5,501 nt of DNA, taken from the NCBI GenBank assembly GCA_002482805.1, contig DLGR01000008.1, positions 49,656 to 55,156 on the forward strand, given 5' to 3'. Of the stretch, positions 1-5,184 are shown piece by piece. The stretch's first letter is position 1. Each line of letters begins with the position of its first letter. The translations under genes were made by a program, and so were the position numbers. This stretch comes from Micavibrio sp. UBA7689 (lineage in GTDB: Bacteria > Pseudomonadota > Alphaproteobacteria > Micavibrionales > Micavibrionaceae). Below the pieces are notes generated by a model. The model was not told the DNA's origin and did no database searches. It saw nothing but the letters and a program-made list of their open reading frames with translations.

Positions 1-1740
1 CTGCTTGTCGAGGAGCTTGCGTTTACGGGAGATGTCACCGCCGTAACATTTGGCGGTCACGTCCTTGCGCATGGCGGAAATATCTTCGCGCGCGATGAAT
101 TTCGCGCCGATGGCGGCCTGAATGGCGATTTTAAACATCTGGCGGGGGATGAGTTCTTTCAAACGCTCGCACATGCCGCGGCCTCTGCGTTCCGCCTGTG
201 ACCTGTGCACCACCATGGAAAGCGCATCCACAGGTTCGGCGTTCACGAGGATATCCATCTTGATCAGGTCGCCTTCCTGATAATGGTCGAGCGCGTAATC
301 AAAAGACGCGTAACCGCGGGAGATGGATTTCAAACGGTCATAGAAATCGAACACCACTTCGTTGAGCGGCAGGTTGTAAACCAGCATCGCGCGCGCGCCG
401 ACATAGGTGAGTTCCTTTTGAATGCCGCGGCGTTCCTGACAGAGCTGCAACAACGAGCCGACATATTCATCGGGCGTCATGATGGTGGCGCGGATAAACG
501 GTTCCTCGATCTTCGCGATGCGCGAGGCATCGGGCATATCGGCGGGGTTGTAGAGTTCAATTTCCTCACCGTTCGTCAGATACACCTTGTACACAACGGA
601 TGGCGCGGTGGGGATGAGGTCTAGGTCGAATTCACGCTCCAGACGCTCTTGAATGATTTCCATGTGCAAGAGGCCCAGGAAGCCGCAGCGGAAACCCATG
701 CCGAGCGCCTGGCTGTTCTCGGGTTCGTAATGCAAAGACGCATCGTTGAGTTTCAGTTTGCCGATGCTCTCGCGCAGTTTTTCAAAGTCGCTGGAATCCG
801 CAGGGAAGAGGGAGCAGAAAACCATCGGCACGGAAGGTTTGAATCCTTCGAGCGCTTGCGCCGCGGGGTTGCGATCATCCGTGATGGTATCGCCCACCAA
901 CGTATCGGTGATGTCCTTGATGGCGGCGGTGATAAAGCCCATCTCGCCGGGGCCGAGCGCTTCGAGCACGACTTTTTTGGGTGTGAACATACCGACGCGG
1001 TCTATCTCGCGCGTAGCACCTGTACCCATGAAGCGGATCTTCTGGCCTTTTTTCAAATAGCCGTCGATCACGCGCACCAGAATGACCACGCCCAGATACG
1101 CGTCATACCAAGAGTCTACGAGCAAAGCCTTCGTCGTGTTGGTGGTGGAGCCTTTGGGCGCGGGCAGGCGTGTAACGATGGCCTCCAACAAATCGGGAAT
1201 GCCGATGCCGCTCTTGCCGCTTACCAGAACGGCGTCCGATGCGTCCAGCCCGATTACATCTTCGATCTGCTTCTTCGCTTTTTCAGGATCGGCGGCGGGA
1301 AGATCGATCTTGTTGATGGTCGGAATGATTTCGTGATGGTTGTCGAGTGCTTGATAGACGTTCGCCAGCGTTTGCGCCTCTACCCCTTGTGTGGAATCCA
1401 CAACGAGGACGGAGCCTTCACAAGATGCGAGAGAGCGGGAAACTTCGTACGCGAAATCCACGTGGCCCGGCGTGTCCATCAAATTCAATTGATATTCGAT
1501 TCCGTCTTTCGCTTTGTAGGCGAGGCGGACGGTCTGCGCCTTGATCGTGATGCCGCGCTCTTTCTCGATATCCATGTTGTCGAGGACCTGTTCGGTCATC
1601 TCGCGTGCCTCAAGGCCGCCGCAGGTTTGAATCAGACGGTCGGCGAGGGTGGATTTTCCATGGTCAATGTGCGCGATAATCGCGAAATTGCGTATTTGGT
1701 CCAAAGGCTTGGTTTTAGGATGGCTCATGGCCGCGAACAT
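1..1740 (-). CDS. lepA: Elongation factor 4 (LepA), back-translocating translational GTPase, 3' end cut by the window
   Basis: LepA/EF4 is a ribosome-binding GTPase related to EF-G; it acts on stalled or mis-translocated ribosomes and has been linked to 30S biogenesis. The reverse strand gives 580 codons, open at the window edge. Numbering from the Met at 1740: G1 AHIDHGKST at 23-31, ERGITIK (G2) near 61-67, DTPGH (G3) at 89-93, NKID (G4) at 143-146 and SGK (G5) at 164-166. The LepA-specific C-terminal domain is present; the last visible residues, ISRKRKLLDKQ, match the conserved stretch about 25 residues before the usual end (~599 aa in E. coli). Start: ATG at 1740 has a GGCGG Shine-Dalgarno-like sequence 7 nt upstream; the in-frame ATG at 1728 lacks one but is closer to the usual LepA N-terminus. 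The small deviation is G5, SGK rather than the usual SAK. It lies 59 nt downstream of the envelope genes on the same strand and may be cotranscribed. Identity is certain; the start is not. Confidence 0.97.
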   Translation of the reverse strand, partial: MFAAMSHPKTKPLDQIRNFAIIAHIDHGKSTLADRLIQTCGGLEAREMTEQVLDNMDIEKERGITIKAQTVRLAYKAKDGIEYQLNLMDTPGHVDFAYEVSRSLASCEGSVLVVDSTQGVEAQTLANVYQALDNHHEIIPTINKIDLPAADPEKAKKQIEDVIGLDASDAVLVSGKSGIGIPDLLEAIVTRLPAPKGSTTNTTKALLVDSWYDAYLGVVILVRVIDGYLKKGQKIRFMGTGATREIDRVGMFTPKKVVLEALGPGEMGFITAAIKDITDTLVGDTITDDRNPAAQALEGFKPSVPMVFCSLFPADSSDFEKLRESIGKLKLNDASLHYEPENSQALGMGFRCGFLGLLHMEIIQERLEREFDLDLIPTAPSVVYKVYLTNGEEIELYNPADMPDASRIAKIEEPFIRATIMTPDEYVGSLLQLCQERRGIQKELTYVGARAMLVYNLPLNEVVFDFYDRLKSISRGYASFDYALDHYQEGDLIKMDILVNAEPVDALSMVVHRSQAERRGRGMCERLKELIPRQMFKIAIQAAIGAKFIAREDISAMRKDVTAKCYGGDISRKRKLLDKQ

Positions 1741-1747
1741 ACGGATT

Positions 1748-1752
1748 CCGCC
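1748..1752 (-). promoter_or_regulatory. Shine-Dalgarno-like GGCGG before lepA
   Basis: On the minus strand GGCGG, inside GGGGGCGGA, ends 7 nt before the ATG at 1740. The alternative ATG at 1728 has no purine-rich stretch at a usable distance. This is the reason for preferring 1740 as the lepA start, though the motif is only a partial match to AGGAGG. Confidence 0.45.
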
Positions 1753-1773
1753 CCCAAAAGGCAAGGGCGAAGG

Positions 1774-1798
1774 GGCCGTAAAAGGGCGGTTTTAGGCC
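1774..1798. other. Imperfect inverted repeat between the envelope genes and lepA
   Basis: GGCC (1774-1777), a bulged G and TAAAA (1779-1783) are mirrored by TTTTA (1790-1794) and GGCC (1795-1798) around a 6-nt loop, so a 9-bp stem with one bulge can form. On the minus strand it starts just after the stop codon at 1800 and ends about 33 nt before the lepA ATG. No U-tract follows, so it is not a canonical rho-independent terminator. It could be a 3'-end stabilising hairpin, a weak attenuator, or chance. Confidence 0.4.
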
Positions 1799-1799
1799 G

Positions 1800-2558
1800 T
1801 TATTGGGGCGGTTGCGGGATGCAGGCCGCGTCAATGGTCAGGTCATCATAGGATGCCCAGCCGATAACGGGCGCGCGTCTGCCCGGAACGCTCAGGATGA
1901 CGGCTGCATAATCCGTACCGTTGCCGTTCACGGCATCGTTTACTCTGAGGCATACCGATTCCTCGAAATATTCTTTTACGCGCCCGCCGTCGCGCGGTGC
2001 GTACAAGATATTCGAGCCTGCGGCCATTCTGTAATAGTCTTCCGTGATCGGCACATCTTCCGCGGCCGTGATCGTACCCGTGCAATCCTCGGCGGTTACG
2101 TCGCGATCGGGCACAATTGTGCCAGGGCGTGCACCTCTGATATTGATGTGTCCTGTGCGCTCGCCTTCCGGCGTGTTGATTTTTATTTCGCGTATATCAC
2201 CCTCTTCGGTCGTGCTGTAGCAACCCCCTACATAACCGAGAACTTGGCTTGTCATGCTCTCGGTGGTGAACAACGGCACAGGTCTGGCATTCGCGCCGAT
2301 ATTGTAGAATGTGGTTACAGGCGGAGGCGCAGGGGGCGGCGCGAGCGGTGCAGGGCTGGCCGGATCAACAGGAGCGGGATCTGCGGGATCAACAGGCGTC
2401 GCACCGGATGAAGCGGCAGGATCCACGCGCGGCGCGGCGGCGTTATCATCATCCATAAGGCTCGTGGCAGCGAAGAATATAGCGCCGAGACCTATCACCG
2501 CTCCGCCGCCGAGCAATGCCCATCCTTTTTTGGTTTTGGGTAATGGAAGTTTTGCCAT
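1800..2558 (-). CDS. Single-pass membrane protein with two Cys-paired SH3-like periplasmic modules
   Basis: 252 aa, not matched to a named family. A short basic N-terminus (MAKLPLPKTKK) is followed by one hydrophobic segment at about 13-35. By the positive-inside rule this puts the N-terminus in the cytoplasm and the rest in the periplasm. Residues 36-83 are a Pro/Ala/Asp linker containing an eight-residue repeat. Two modules follow: residues 84-159 (FYNIG, then VLGYVGGC with C113, closing at AEDC with C159) and residues 175-246 (YYRMA, then SVC with C203, closing at C246). The first half of each resembles bacterial SH3-like repeats. These four Cys are the only ones in the protein, which suits one disulfide per module. 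The start is ATG 2558, with AGAGAG 8 nt upstream. The gene begins 22 nt after the stop of its paralogue at 2581. It lacks the Ala/Pro tail of the other two, ending in CIPQPPQ. That it is a real gene is nearly sure; the SH3-like fold is inferred and the function unknown. Confidence 0.9.
   Translation of the reverse strand: MAKLPLPKTKKGWALLGGGAVIGLGAIFFAATSLMDDDNAAAPRVDPAASSGATPVDPADPAPVDPASPAPLAPPPAPPPVTTFYNIGANARPVPLFTTESMTSQVLGYVGGCYSTTEEGDIREIKINTPEGERTGHINIRGARPGTIVPDRDVTAEDCTGTITAAEDVPITEDYYRMAAGSNILYAPRDGGRVKEYFEESVCLRVNDAVNGNGTDYAAVILSVPGRRAPVIGWASYDDLTIDAACIPQPPQ
2349..2396 (-). repeat. Two 24-nt in-frame repeats encoding PVDPA(D/S)PA
   Basis: Residues 55-62 and 63-70 of the 1800-2558 gene read PVDPADPA and PVDPASPA. 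At DNA level the 11-mer GGATCAACAGG (plus strand) occurs at 2362-2372 and 2386-2396, exactly 24 nt apart. The spacer around the repeats is also Pro/Ala rich. This looks like a slippage-prone flexible linker between the membrane anchor and the folded modules. Confidence 0.7.
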
Positions 2559-2566
2559 GGGATTAT

Positions 2567-2572
2567 CTCTCT
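2567..2572 (-). promoter_or_regulatory. AGAGAG ribosome-binding site of the 1800-2558 gene
   Basis: AGAGAG on the minus strand, 8 nt before the ATG at 2558, in the 22-nt gap after the upstream paralogue. The same hexamer precedes the starts at 3345 and 4455. It is a weak match to AGGAGG. Confidence 0.5.
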
Positions 2573-2580
2573 TCTTAAAA

Positions 2581-3345
2581 TTACGGGGTTGCGGGTGCAG
2601 CGGCAGGCGCAGGCGCGCGCGTGGCCGTGCATTGTTCTTCGGTCACTTGTCTGTCGCGGCGGAAATCATTGTATTGCACACCCGGACCGCCGAAATTGAT
2701 ATAAGGGGTGATAGTGCCATCAGGGAAGCGCACTTGTACTTGGCGCGTGGCGCCCATCGTCAGGATCTTCAAGCAACTGTCCGGTGCTACATAGCCTACG
2801 ATAGGGCTGTTCAAATCGGCATCGCGATAAAGCGGCGTCGCGGGCAAACGGTTTCCGACCCGCAGAAAGGATTCATTCAGACGCAGACCCGAAGGCCCAC
2901 CCATCGGAGTCAGTATAGCTATGCAATCTTCATGTCTGGTGATCGGCTCCGGCGTGTTTTTATAGTGACTGAAATCCGAATAGCCCGGCGGTATGCCCGC
3001 GCCATCGGCAACCAGAACATTCGTCGTGGTGAATTCATTTCTTTCGGAGCTGCGCGGTAGATTTACGCAAGAACCGGAAGCGATAAGGCCGATGATGGGT
3101 GAATCTTCGGAAGGGCGCGCATAGACATGCGTGGGCTGGTTGGTGATGAAATAAATCTGGTTCGGATCCACGGGGGGTTCGTCGTTGGCGGCTTCGGGCT
3201 GTTGCGGTGCTTCCCCATCGTTGCCCATGTTCATAACGGCGCAAGTGCCCAGAGCGAGTACGGCCGCCGCCGCGGCGAATTTAAATTTATGTTGAACCAA
3301 GGGATTCTTCCCCGAAGGTGTTTTTATGATTTTGGGTTTGGCCAT
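2581..3345 (-). CDS. Single-pass membrane protein with two Cys-paired SH3-like periplasmic modules, paralogue of the 1800-2558 product
   Basis: 254 aa, not matched to a named family. A Lys-rich cytoplasmic N-terminus (MAKPKIIKTPSGKN) precedes a hydrophobic helix at about 21-39, a short Pro/Glu/Asp linker (41-63) and two modules. Module 1 spans 64-141 (IYFITNQ, IIGLIASGSC with C93, closing HEDC with C141). Module 2 spans 160-239 (FLRVGN, SPIVGYVAPDSC with C191, closing EEQC with C239). Both Cys pairs are exactly 48 residues apart. Module 2 is the most SH3-like of the set, with a 'LYRDADLNSPIVGYV' stretch like the 'vRsGPs..y.viG.v' of bacterial SH3 domains. A fifth Cys (C35, LGTC) lies at the outer end of the helix, a poor lipobox because of the Thr at -1. 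The tail is Ala/Pro rich (APAPAAAPATP). The start is ATG 3345, with AGAGAG 9 nt upstream touching the stop codon of the previous gene, which suggests translational coupling. Function unknown. Confidence 0.9.
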   Translation of the reverse strand: MAKPKIIKTPSGKNPLVQHKFKFAAAAAVLALGTCAVMNMGNDGEAPQQPEAANDEPPVDPNQIYFITNQPTHVYARPSEDSPIIGLIASGSCVNLPRSSERNEFTTTNVLVADGAGIPPGYSDFSHYKNTPEPITRHEDCIAILTPMGGPSGLRLNESFLRVGNRLPATPLYRDADLNSPIVGYVAPDSCLKILTMGATRQVQVRFPDGTITPYINFGGPGVQYNDFRRDRQVTEEQCTATRAPAPAAAPATP

Positions 3346-3354
3346 GGAAATAAA

Positions 3355-3360
3355 CTCTCT
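3355..3360 (-). promoter_or_regulatory. AGAGAG ribosome-binding site of the 2581-3345 gene
   Basis: AGAGAG on the minus strand follows the TAA stop of the upstream gene (3361-3363) with no gap and lies 9 nt before the ATG at 3345. The whole gap is 15 nt, so ribosomes ending the upstream gene would be at the next start, consistent with one operon. Confidence 0.55.
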
Positions 3361-3894
3361 TTACTGCGGTTGTGCGGGTGCAGGTGCAGGTGCCGCGGGA
3401 GCTGCAACTGCAACTTCAGATGCCATGCAGTTTTCGGTTTCGCCTTGGGGCGTAGTGTCGTCACGACGGTGAATGTTCTTCAATTCGGTTTCTTCGATGA
3501 AGGCCCAATAAGCGCGGTCACGATGTCCCGCGGAAATTGTAAATTTCAAAAGCATGCGGCTGCCCACTTGCGTCGGATCGGCACCTGATTCCGCGCATGA
3601 TCCTGCTCGAATGGTTGGACCGGTTTCATTGGGAGCGACTTCATAGTTGACCGGTGTGTCGTTCGCCACGATGTAATAAATGATGGTTACTTCGCCTCTG
3701 CGGCGTTCGGCTCTTGCTCTATCCGCTGCGGCGTCCGCATCATCCGTTGCTTCGGGAGCCGCGGGTGCGTCGGGGGCATCATTGTTTTGCATGCTGCAAA
3801 AACCAAGAAGGGCCAAAGCGCCGATGGCGGCGCCGCCTGCGATCATGGTGCGCTTACCGATTTTAGGCGTCTTGCGTATAGAGGGTGGTTTCAT
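3361..3894 (-). CDS. Single-pass membrane protein with one Cys-paired SH3-like module, third paralogue
   Basis: 177 aa from ATG 3894, not matched to a named family. The basic N-terminus (MKPPSIRKTPKIGKR) resembles those of the next two genes. A hydrophobic helix at about 17-33 ends in LGFC (C33), a poor lipobox because of Phe at -1. Residues 34-70 form a charged linker, Asp/Ala then Arg rich (ADRARAERRRGE), possibly helical. One module spans 72-156 (IYYIVAND, TIRAGSC with C100, closing ETENC with C156). The Cys spacing of 56 is the longest of the family and the usual 'hhGxh' turn is reduced to TIRAG. The tail is Ala/Pro rich (VAAPAAPAPAPAQPQ). Start choice: the frame also opens with TTG at 3903, but GAAGG abuts that codon while sitting 9 nt before ATG 3894. 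It is followed after 15 nt by the gene starting at 3345. Function unknown. Confidence 0.88.
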   Translation of the reverse strand: MKPPSIRKTPKIGKRTMIAGGAAIGALALLGFCSMQNNDAPDAPAAPEATDDADAAADRARAERRRGEVTIIYYIVANDTPVNYEVAPNETGPTIRAGSCAESGADPTQVGSRMLLKFTISAGHRDRAYWAFIEETELKNIHRRDDTTPQGETENCMASEVAVAAPAAPAPAPAQPQ

Positions 3895-3903
3895 AATCCG
3901 CAA

Positions 3904-3908
3904 CCTTC
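3904..3908 (-). promoter_or_regulatory. Shine-Dalgarno GAAGG that fixes the start at 3894
   Basis: GAAGG on the minus strand lies 9 nt before ATG 3894 and directly against the upstream in-frame TTG at 3903. A zero spacer cannot serve the TTG, so the ATG is the likely start and the protein loses three residues relative to the longest frame. Confidence 0.6.
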
Positions 3909-3926
3909 GTTTGTTTTGAGGCTTTT

Positions 3927-3955
3927 TATATACCTCTTAATGATTATGAAAACAA
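3927..3955 (-). promoter_or_regulatory. Candidate sigma-70-type promoter before the 3894 start
   Basis: On the minus strand TTGTTT (3950-3955), a 17-nt spacer and TATATA (3927-3932; TATAAA two bases downstream is an alternative). Transcription would begin near 3920, about 26 nt before the ATG. The region is clearly more A/T rich than the genes around it. It lies directly after the stop of the upstream lipoprotein gene (3961), so it would be internal if the four envelope genes are also read through. Only the first three bases of the -35 match consensus. Confidence 0.45.
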
Positions 3956-3960
3956 GAAAA

Positions 3961-4455
3961 TTATATGGGAGACAAAGTAAAAGGCGTCGTAGATTGGTTA
4001 ATATCGCGATTTTCGATGCGCGATCCCGCCGCGGGATTTTCAGGCACGTACCATGCGACACAGTGTTCGGAGCGCATCCATTCCGCACGGGACAGTTTCG
4101 TGGCCTCTATCGTGCCCGTAATTGCTTCTTGGGTTTCATCTTCGATAAGTGTGACGCGGATCGGTCTGTTAAGTTTTCTGTCTTCGTCCGTAATTTCGGT
4201 TTCCGCCACTACACAACCGAGCAGGCCTATGTTGCTACGGGTGCCATCATCATGCGTAAAGGGGGTTAGGTCATATTCCAGCGTCTGGTAATAAAATTCT
4301 TGCGGAGCTTCGGGGGTCCGTGGCATTTCCGCACGGCGTGCCGTAAGGTCTATGGACGCGCGATATAAATCCGGATCCTGTTCGGGCTTCGGGCTATCGC
4401 ACGCGCTTAACATACCGGCGAAGGCACTGGCGGCCAATAAATTGCTGATCTTCAT
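3961..4455 (-). CDS. Lipoprotein with one Cys-paired module related to the downstream membrane proteins
   Basis: 164 aa from ATG 4455, not matched to a named family. The N-terminus is a lipoprotein signal peptide (MKISNLLAASAFAGM) with lipobox LSAC and C19 as the lipidation site. Asp at +2 acts as an inner-membrane retention signal in enterobacteria; whether it does so here is unknown. A linker (20-53) leads to one module at 53-132 (EFYYQTLEY, NIGLLGC with C81, closing RSEHC with C132). The aromatic start, Gly-containing turn before the first Cys and Glu-x-Cys end match the modules of the next three genes, although overall similarity is low. A polar tail of about 30 residues follows. A GTG at 4482 extends the frame by nine codons but lies within the putative -10 box, has no ribosome-binding site and would spoil the signal peptide. 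First gene of the probable operon, with 66 nt to the next start. Function unknown. Confidence 0.88.
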   Translation of the reverse strand: MKISNLLAASAFAGMLSACDSPKPEQDPDLYRASIDLTARRAEMPRTPEAPQEFYYQTLEYDLTPFTHDDGTRSNIGLLGCVVAETEITDEDRKLNRPIRVTLIEDETQEAITGTIEATKLSRAEWMRSEHCVAWYVPENPAAGSRIENRDINQSTTPFTLSPI

Positions 4456-4462
4456 ATCACTG

Positions 4463-4468
4463 CTCTCT
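4463..4468 (-). promoter_or_regulatory. AGAGAG ribosome-binding site that fixes the lipoprotein start at 4455
   Basis: AGAGAG on the minus strand lies 7 nt before ATG 4455 and 12 nt inside the alternative GTG-initiated frame. Together with the signal peptide that begins at this ATG, it decides the start. The same hexamer is used before 2558 and 3345. Confidence 0.55.
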
Positions 4469-4480
4469 ATTAACGGGCTC

Positions 4481-4510
4481 ACTATATGCTTTCGTTATGG
4501 TTAAAAACAA
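4481..4510 (-). promoter_or_regulatory. Candidate sigma-70-type promoter of the envelope-gene operon
   Basis: On the minus strand TTGTTT (4505-4510), an 18-nt spacer and TATAGT (4481-4486, 5 of 6 to TATAAT). Transcription would begin around 4474, giving a leader of about 20 nt to ATG 4455, just enough for the AGAGAG site. The -35 reads TTGTTTT, the same seven bases as the candidate before the 3894 start. It lies in the 138-nt divergent region 4456-4593, which holds no gene. Confidence 0.5.
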
Positions 4511-4521
4511 CGATATTCGGA

Positions 4522-4551
4522 TGGACGGGGAACCAATAGGGGGGCTAAACT
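4522..4551 (+). promoter_or_regulatory. Weak candidate promoter for the I78 lipoprotein gene
   Basis: TGGACG (4522-4527), an 18-nt spacer and TAAACT (4546-4551), each 4 of 6 to consensus. Transcription would begin near 4558, about 36 nt before ATG 4594, leaving room for the AGGAG site at 4583-4587. A six-G run (4539-4544) lies within the spacer, which is unusual for a sigma-70 promoter, so this is only the best of several poor candidates on this strand. Confidence 0.25.
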
Positions 4552-4593
4552 GTTGAAATTCTCAAGTCCTGAAAATATTTCTAGGAGCGCACC

Positions 4594-5112
4594 ATGATTA
4601 AGAAACATTGCTTACCTATGCTGATGCTGGGCGGACTGTTGCTCGTCCTGCCGCTGGCCGCCTGCGATAACGGTGAAGAGCCTGCCGCGGAAGAGGGCAT
4701 GGCGCAAGGCGAGGGCACAACGCCTGCAGAAGAGCCTGTATCCTCCATACCCGCGCCGCCCGCGGATGCAACGGCCAGCGAAACGGTTGCAGATGCCTCC
4801 GTTACAACGCCGACCGAAGCCGCCACCACCGAAGGCAGCATGGCCGAAGATTCCCCTGCAGGTGAAGCGGTGACAGATCAGGAAATTCCGCATTCCGATG
4901 TGCCCCCGCCATCGCGTGAAGTGTTTACGGATGCGGATTGCGATTACGAAAGCTGGGTCGGCACACAAGTGGACGAGGTCAAGGTCAAGGAAGCGGGACG
5001 CCCGTATCGCCTTTTAAAACCTGATTCCATGATGACGATGGATCACAACCCCGAGCGCATCAATGTCGTGCATGACGACGACATGAAAATCACGCGCGTG
5101 TGGTGCGGTTAA
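4594..5112 (+). CDS. Lipoprotein with C-terminal peptidase inhibitor I78-family domain
   Basis: 172 aa. I78-family proteins are small serine-protease inhibitors related in fold to potato inhibitor I. Here the domain is tethered to a membrane. Residues 1-23 are a signal peptide with lipobox LAAC, lipidated Cys C24 and Asp at +2. Residues 25-110 are an acidic, low-complexity Ala/Glu/Pro/Thr linker. The I78-like domain covers about 113-172: C116, WVG at 121-123, RLLKPDS at 139-145, TMD at 148-150, ERINV at 154-158 and the terminal VWCG at 169-172. That order (Cys, VG, R..xP, T.D, R.N, V.CG) is the family signature. C116 and C171 could form the disulfide known from some members. The likely inhibitory loop is about 143-154, and the target protease is unknown. 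The start ATG has AGGAG 6 nt upstream. Transcribed divergently from the envelope operon and closed by a terminator 22 nt after the stop. The family call rests on motif recall, without an alignment. Confidence 0.88.
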   Translation: MIKKHCLPMLMLGGLLLVLPLAACDNGEEPAAEEGMAQGEGTTPAEEPVSSIPAPPADATASETVADASVTTPTEAATTEGSMAEDSPAGEAVTDQEIPHSDVPPPSREVFTDADCDYESWVGTQVDEVKVKEAGRPYRLLKPDSMMTMDHNPERINVVHDDDMKITRVWCG

Positions 5113-5134
5113 AGCATAGATATTTGAACGCATA

Positions 5135-5162
5135 AAAAAACCCGCCATTTAGCGGGTTTTTT
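5135..5162. terminator. Bidirectional rho-independent terminator
   Basis: CCCGC (5141-5145), loop CATTTA (5146-5151) and GCGGG (5152-5156), flanked by seven A on the left and six T on the right. The A and T tracts can extend the stem and give a U-tail on either strand. It lies 22 nt after the stop of the I78 lipoprotein gene and 22 nt after the stop of the convergent gene at 5185, so it serves both. Confidence 0.92.
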
Positions 5163-5184
5163 CTAATTGTTTTTTTGTGGATTA

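Noticed and set aside
1765..1808. Four G-runs on the plus strand as a G-quadruplex
   Set aside because: Loops of about 4, 8 and 18 nt are too uneven and long for a confident call.
649..1851. Long plus-strand open frame of 400 codons
   Set aside because: It is antisense to lepA, whose reverse-strand translation carries all GTPase motifs. The plus-strand product is His/Arg rich without recognisable domains, a typical shadow frame.
1803..3060. Plus-strand open frames at 1803-2411 and 2311-3060
   Set aside because: They lie opposite the two membrane-protein genes, are Arg/Gly rich and lack ribosome-binding sites. The minus-strand genes have signal-anchor, linker and Cys-module structure.
3918..3936. 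GAGG/CCTC inverted repeat around the -10 box as an operator
   Set aside because: Arms of four bases with an 11-nt gap and no extension are expected by chance in a region of this size.
4456..4482. GTG start at 4482 for the lipoprotein gene
   Set aside because: It overlaps the candidate -10 box, has no ribosome-binding site and puts nine polar residues before a complete signal peptide. ATG 4455 with AGAGAG fits better.
4553..4580. TTGAAA with ATATTT as a plus-strand promoter
   Set aside because: Transcription would begin at or inside the AGGAG site (4583-4587), leaving no usable leader.
4581..4968. Minus-strand open frames opposite the I78 lipoprotein gene
   Set aside because: The plus strand has a lipobox, an AGGAG site and the I78 signature, followed by a terminator. 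The reverse frames are low-complexity complements of its linker.
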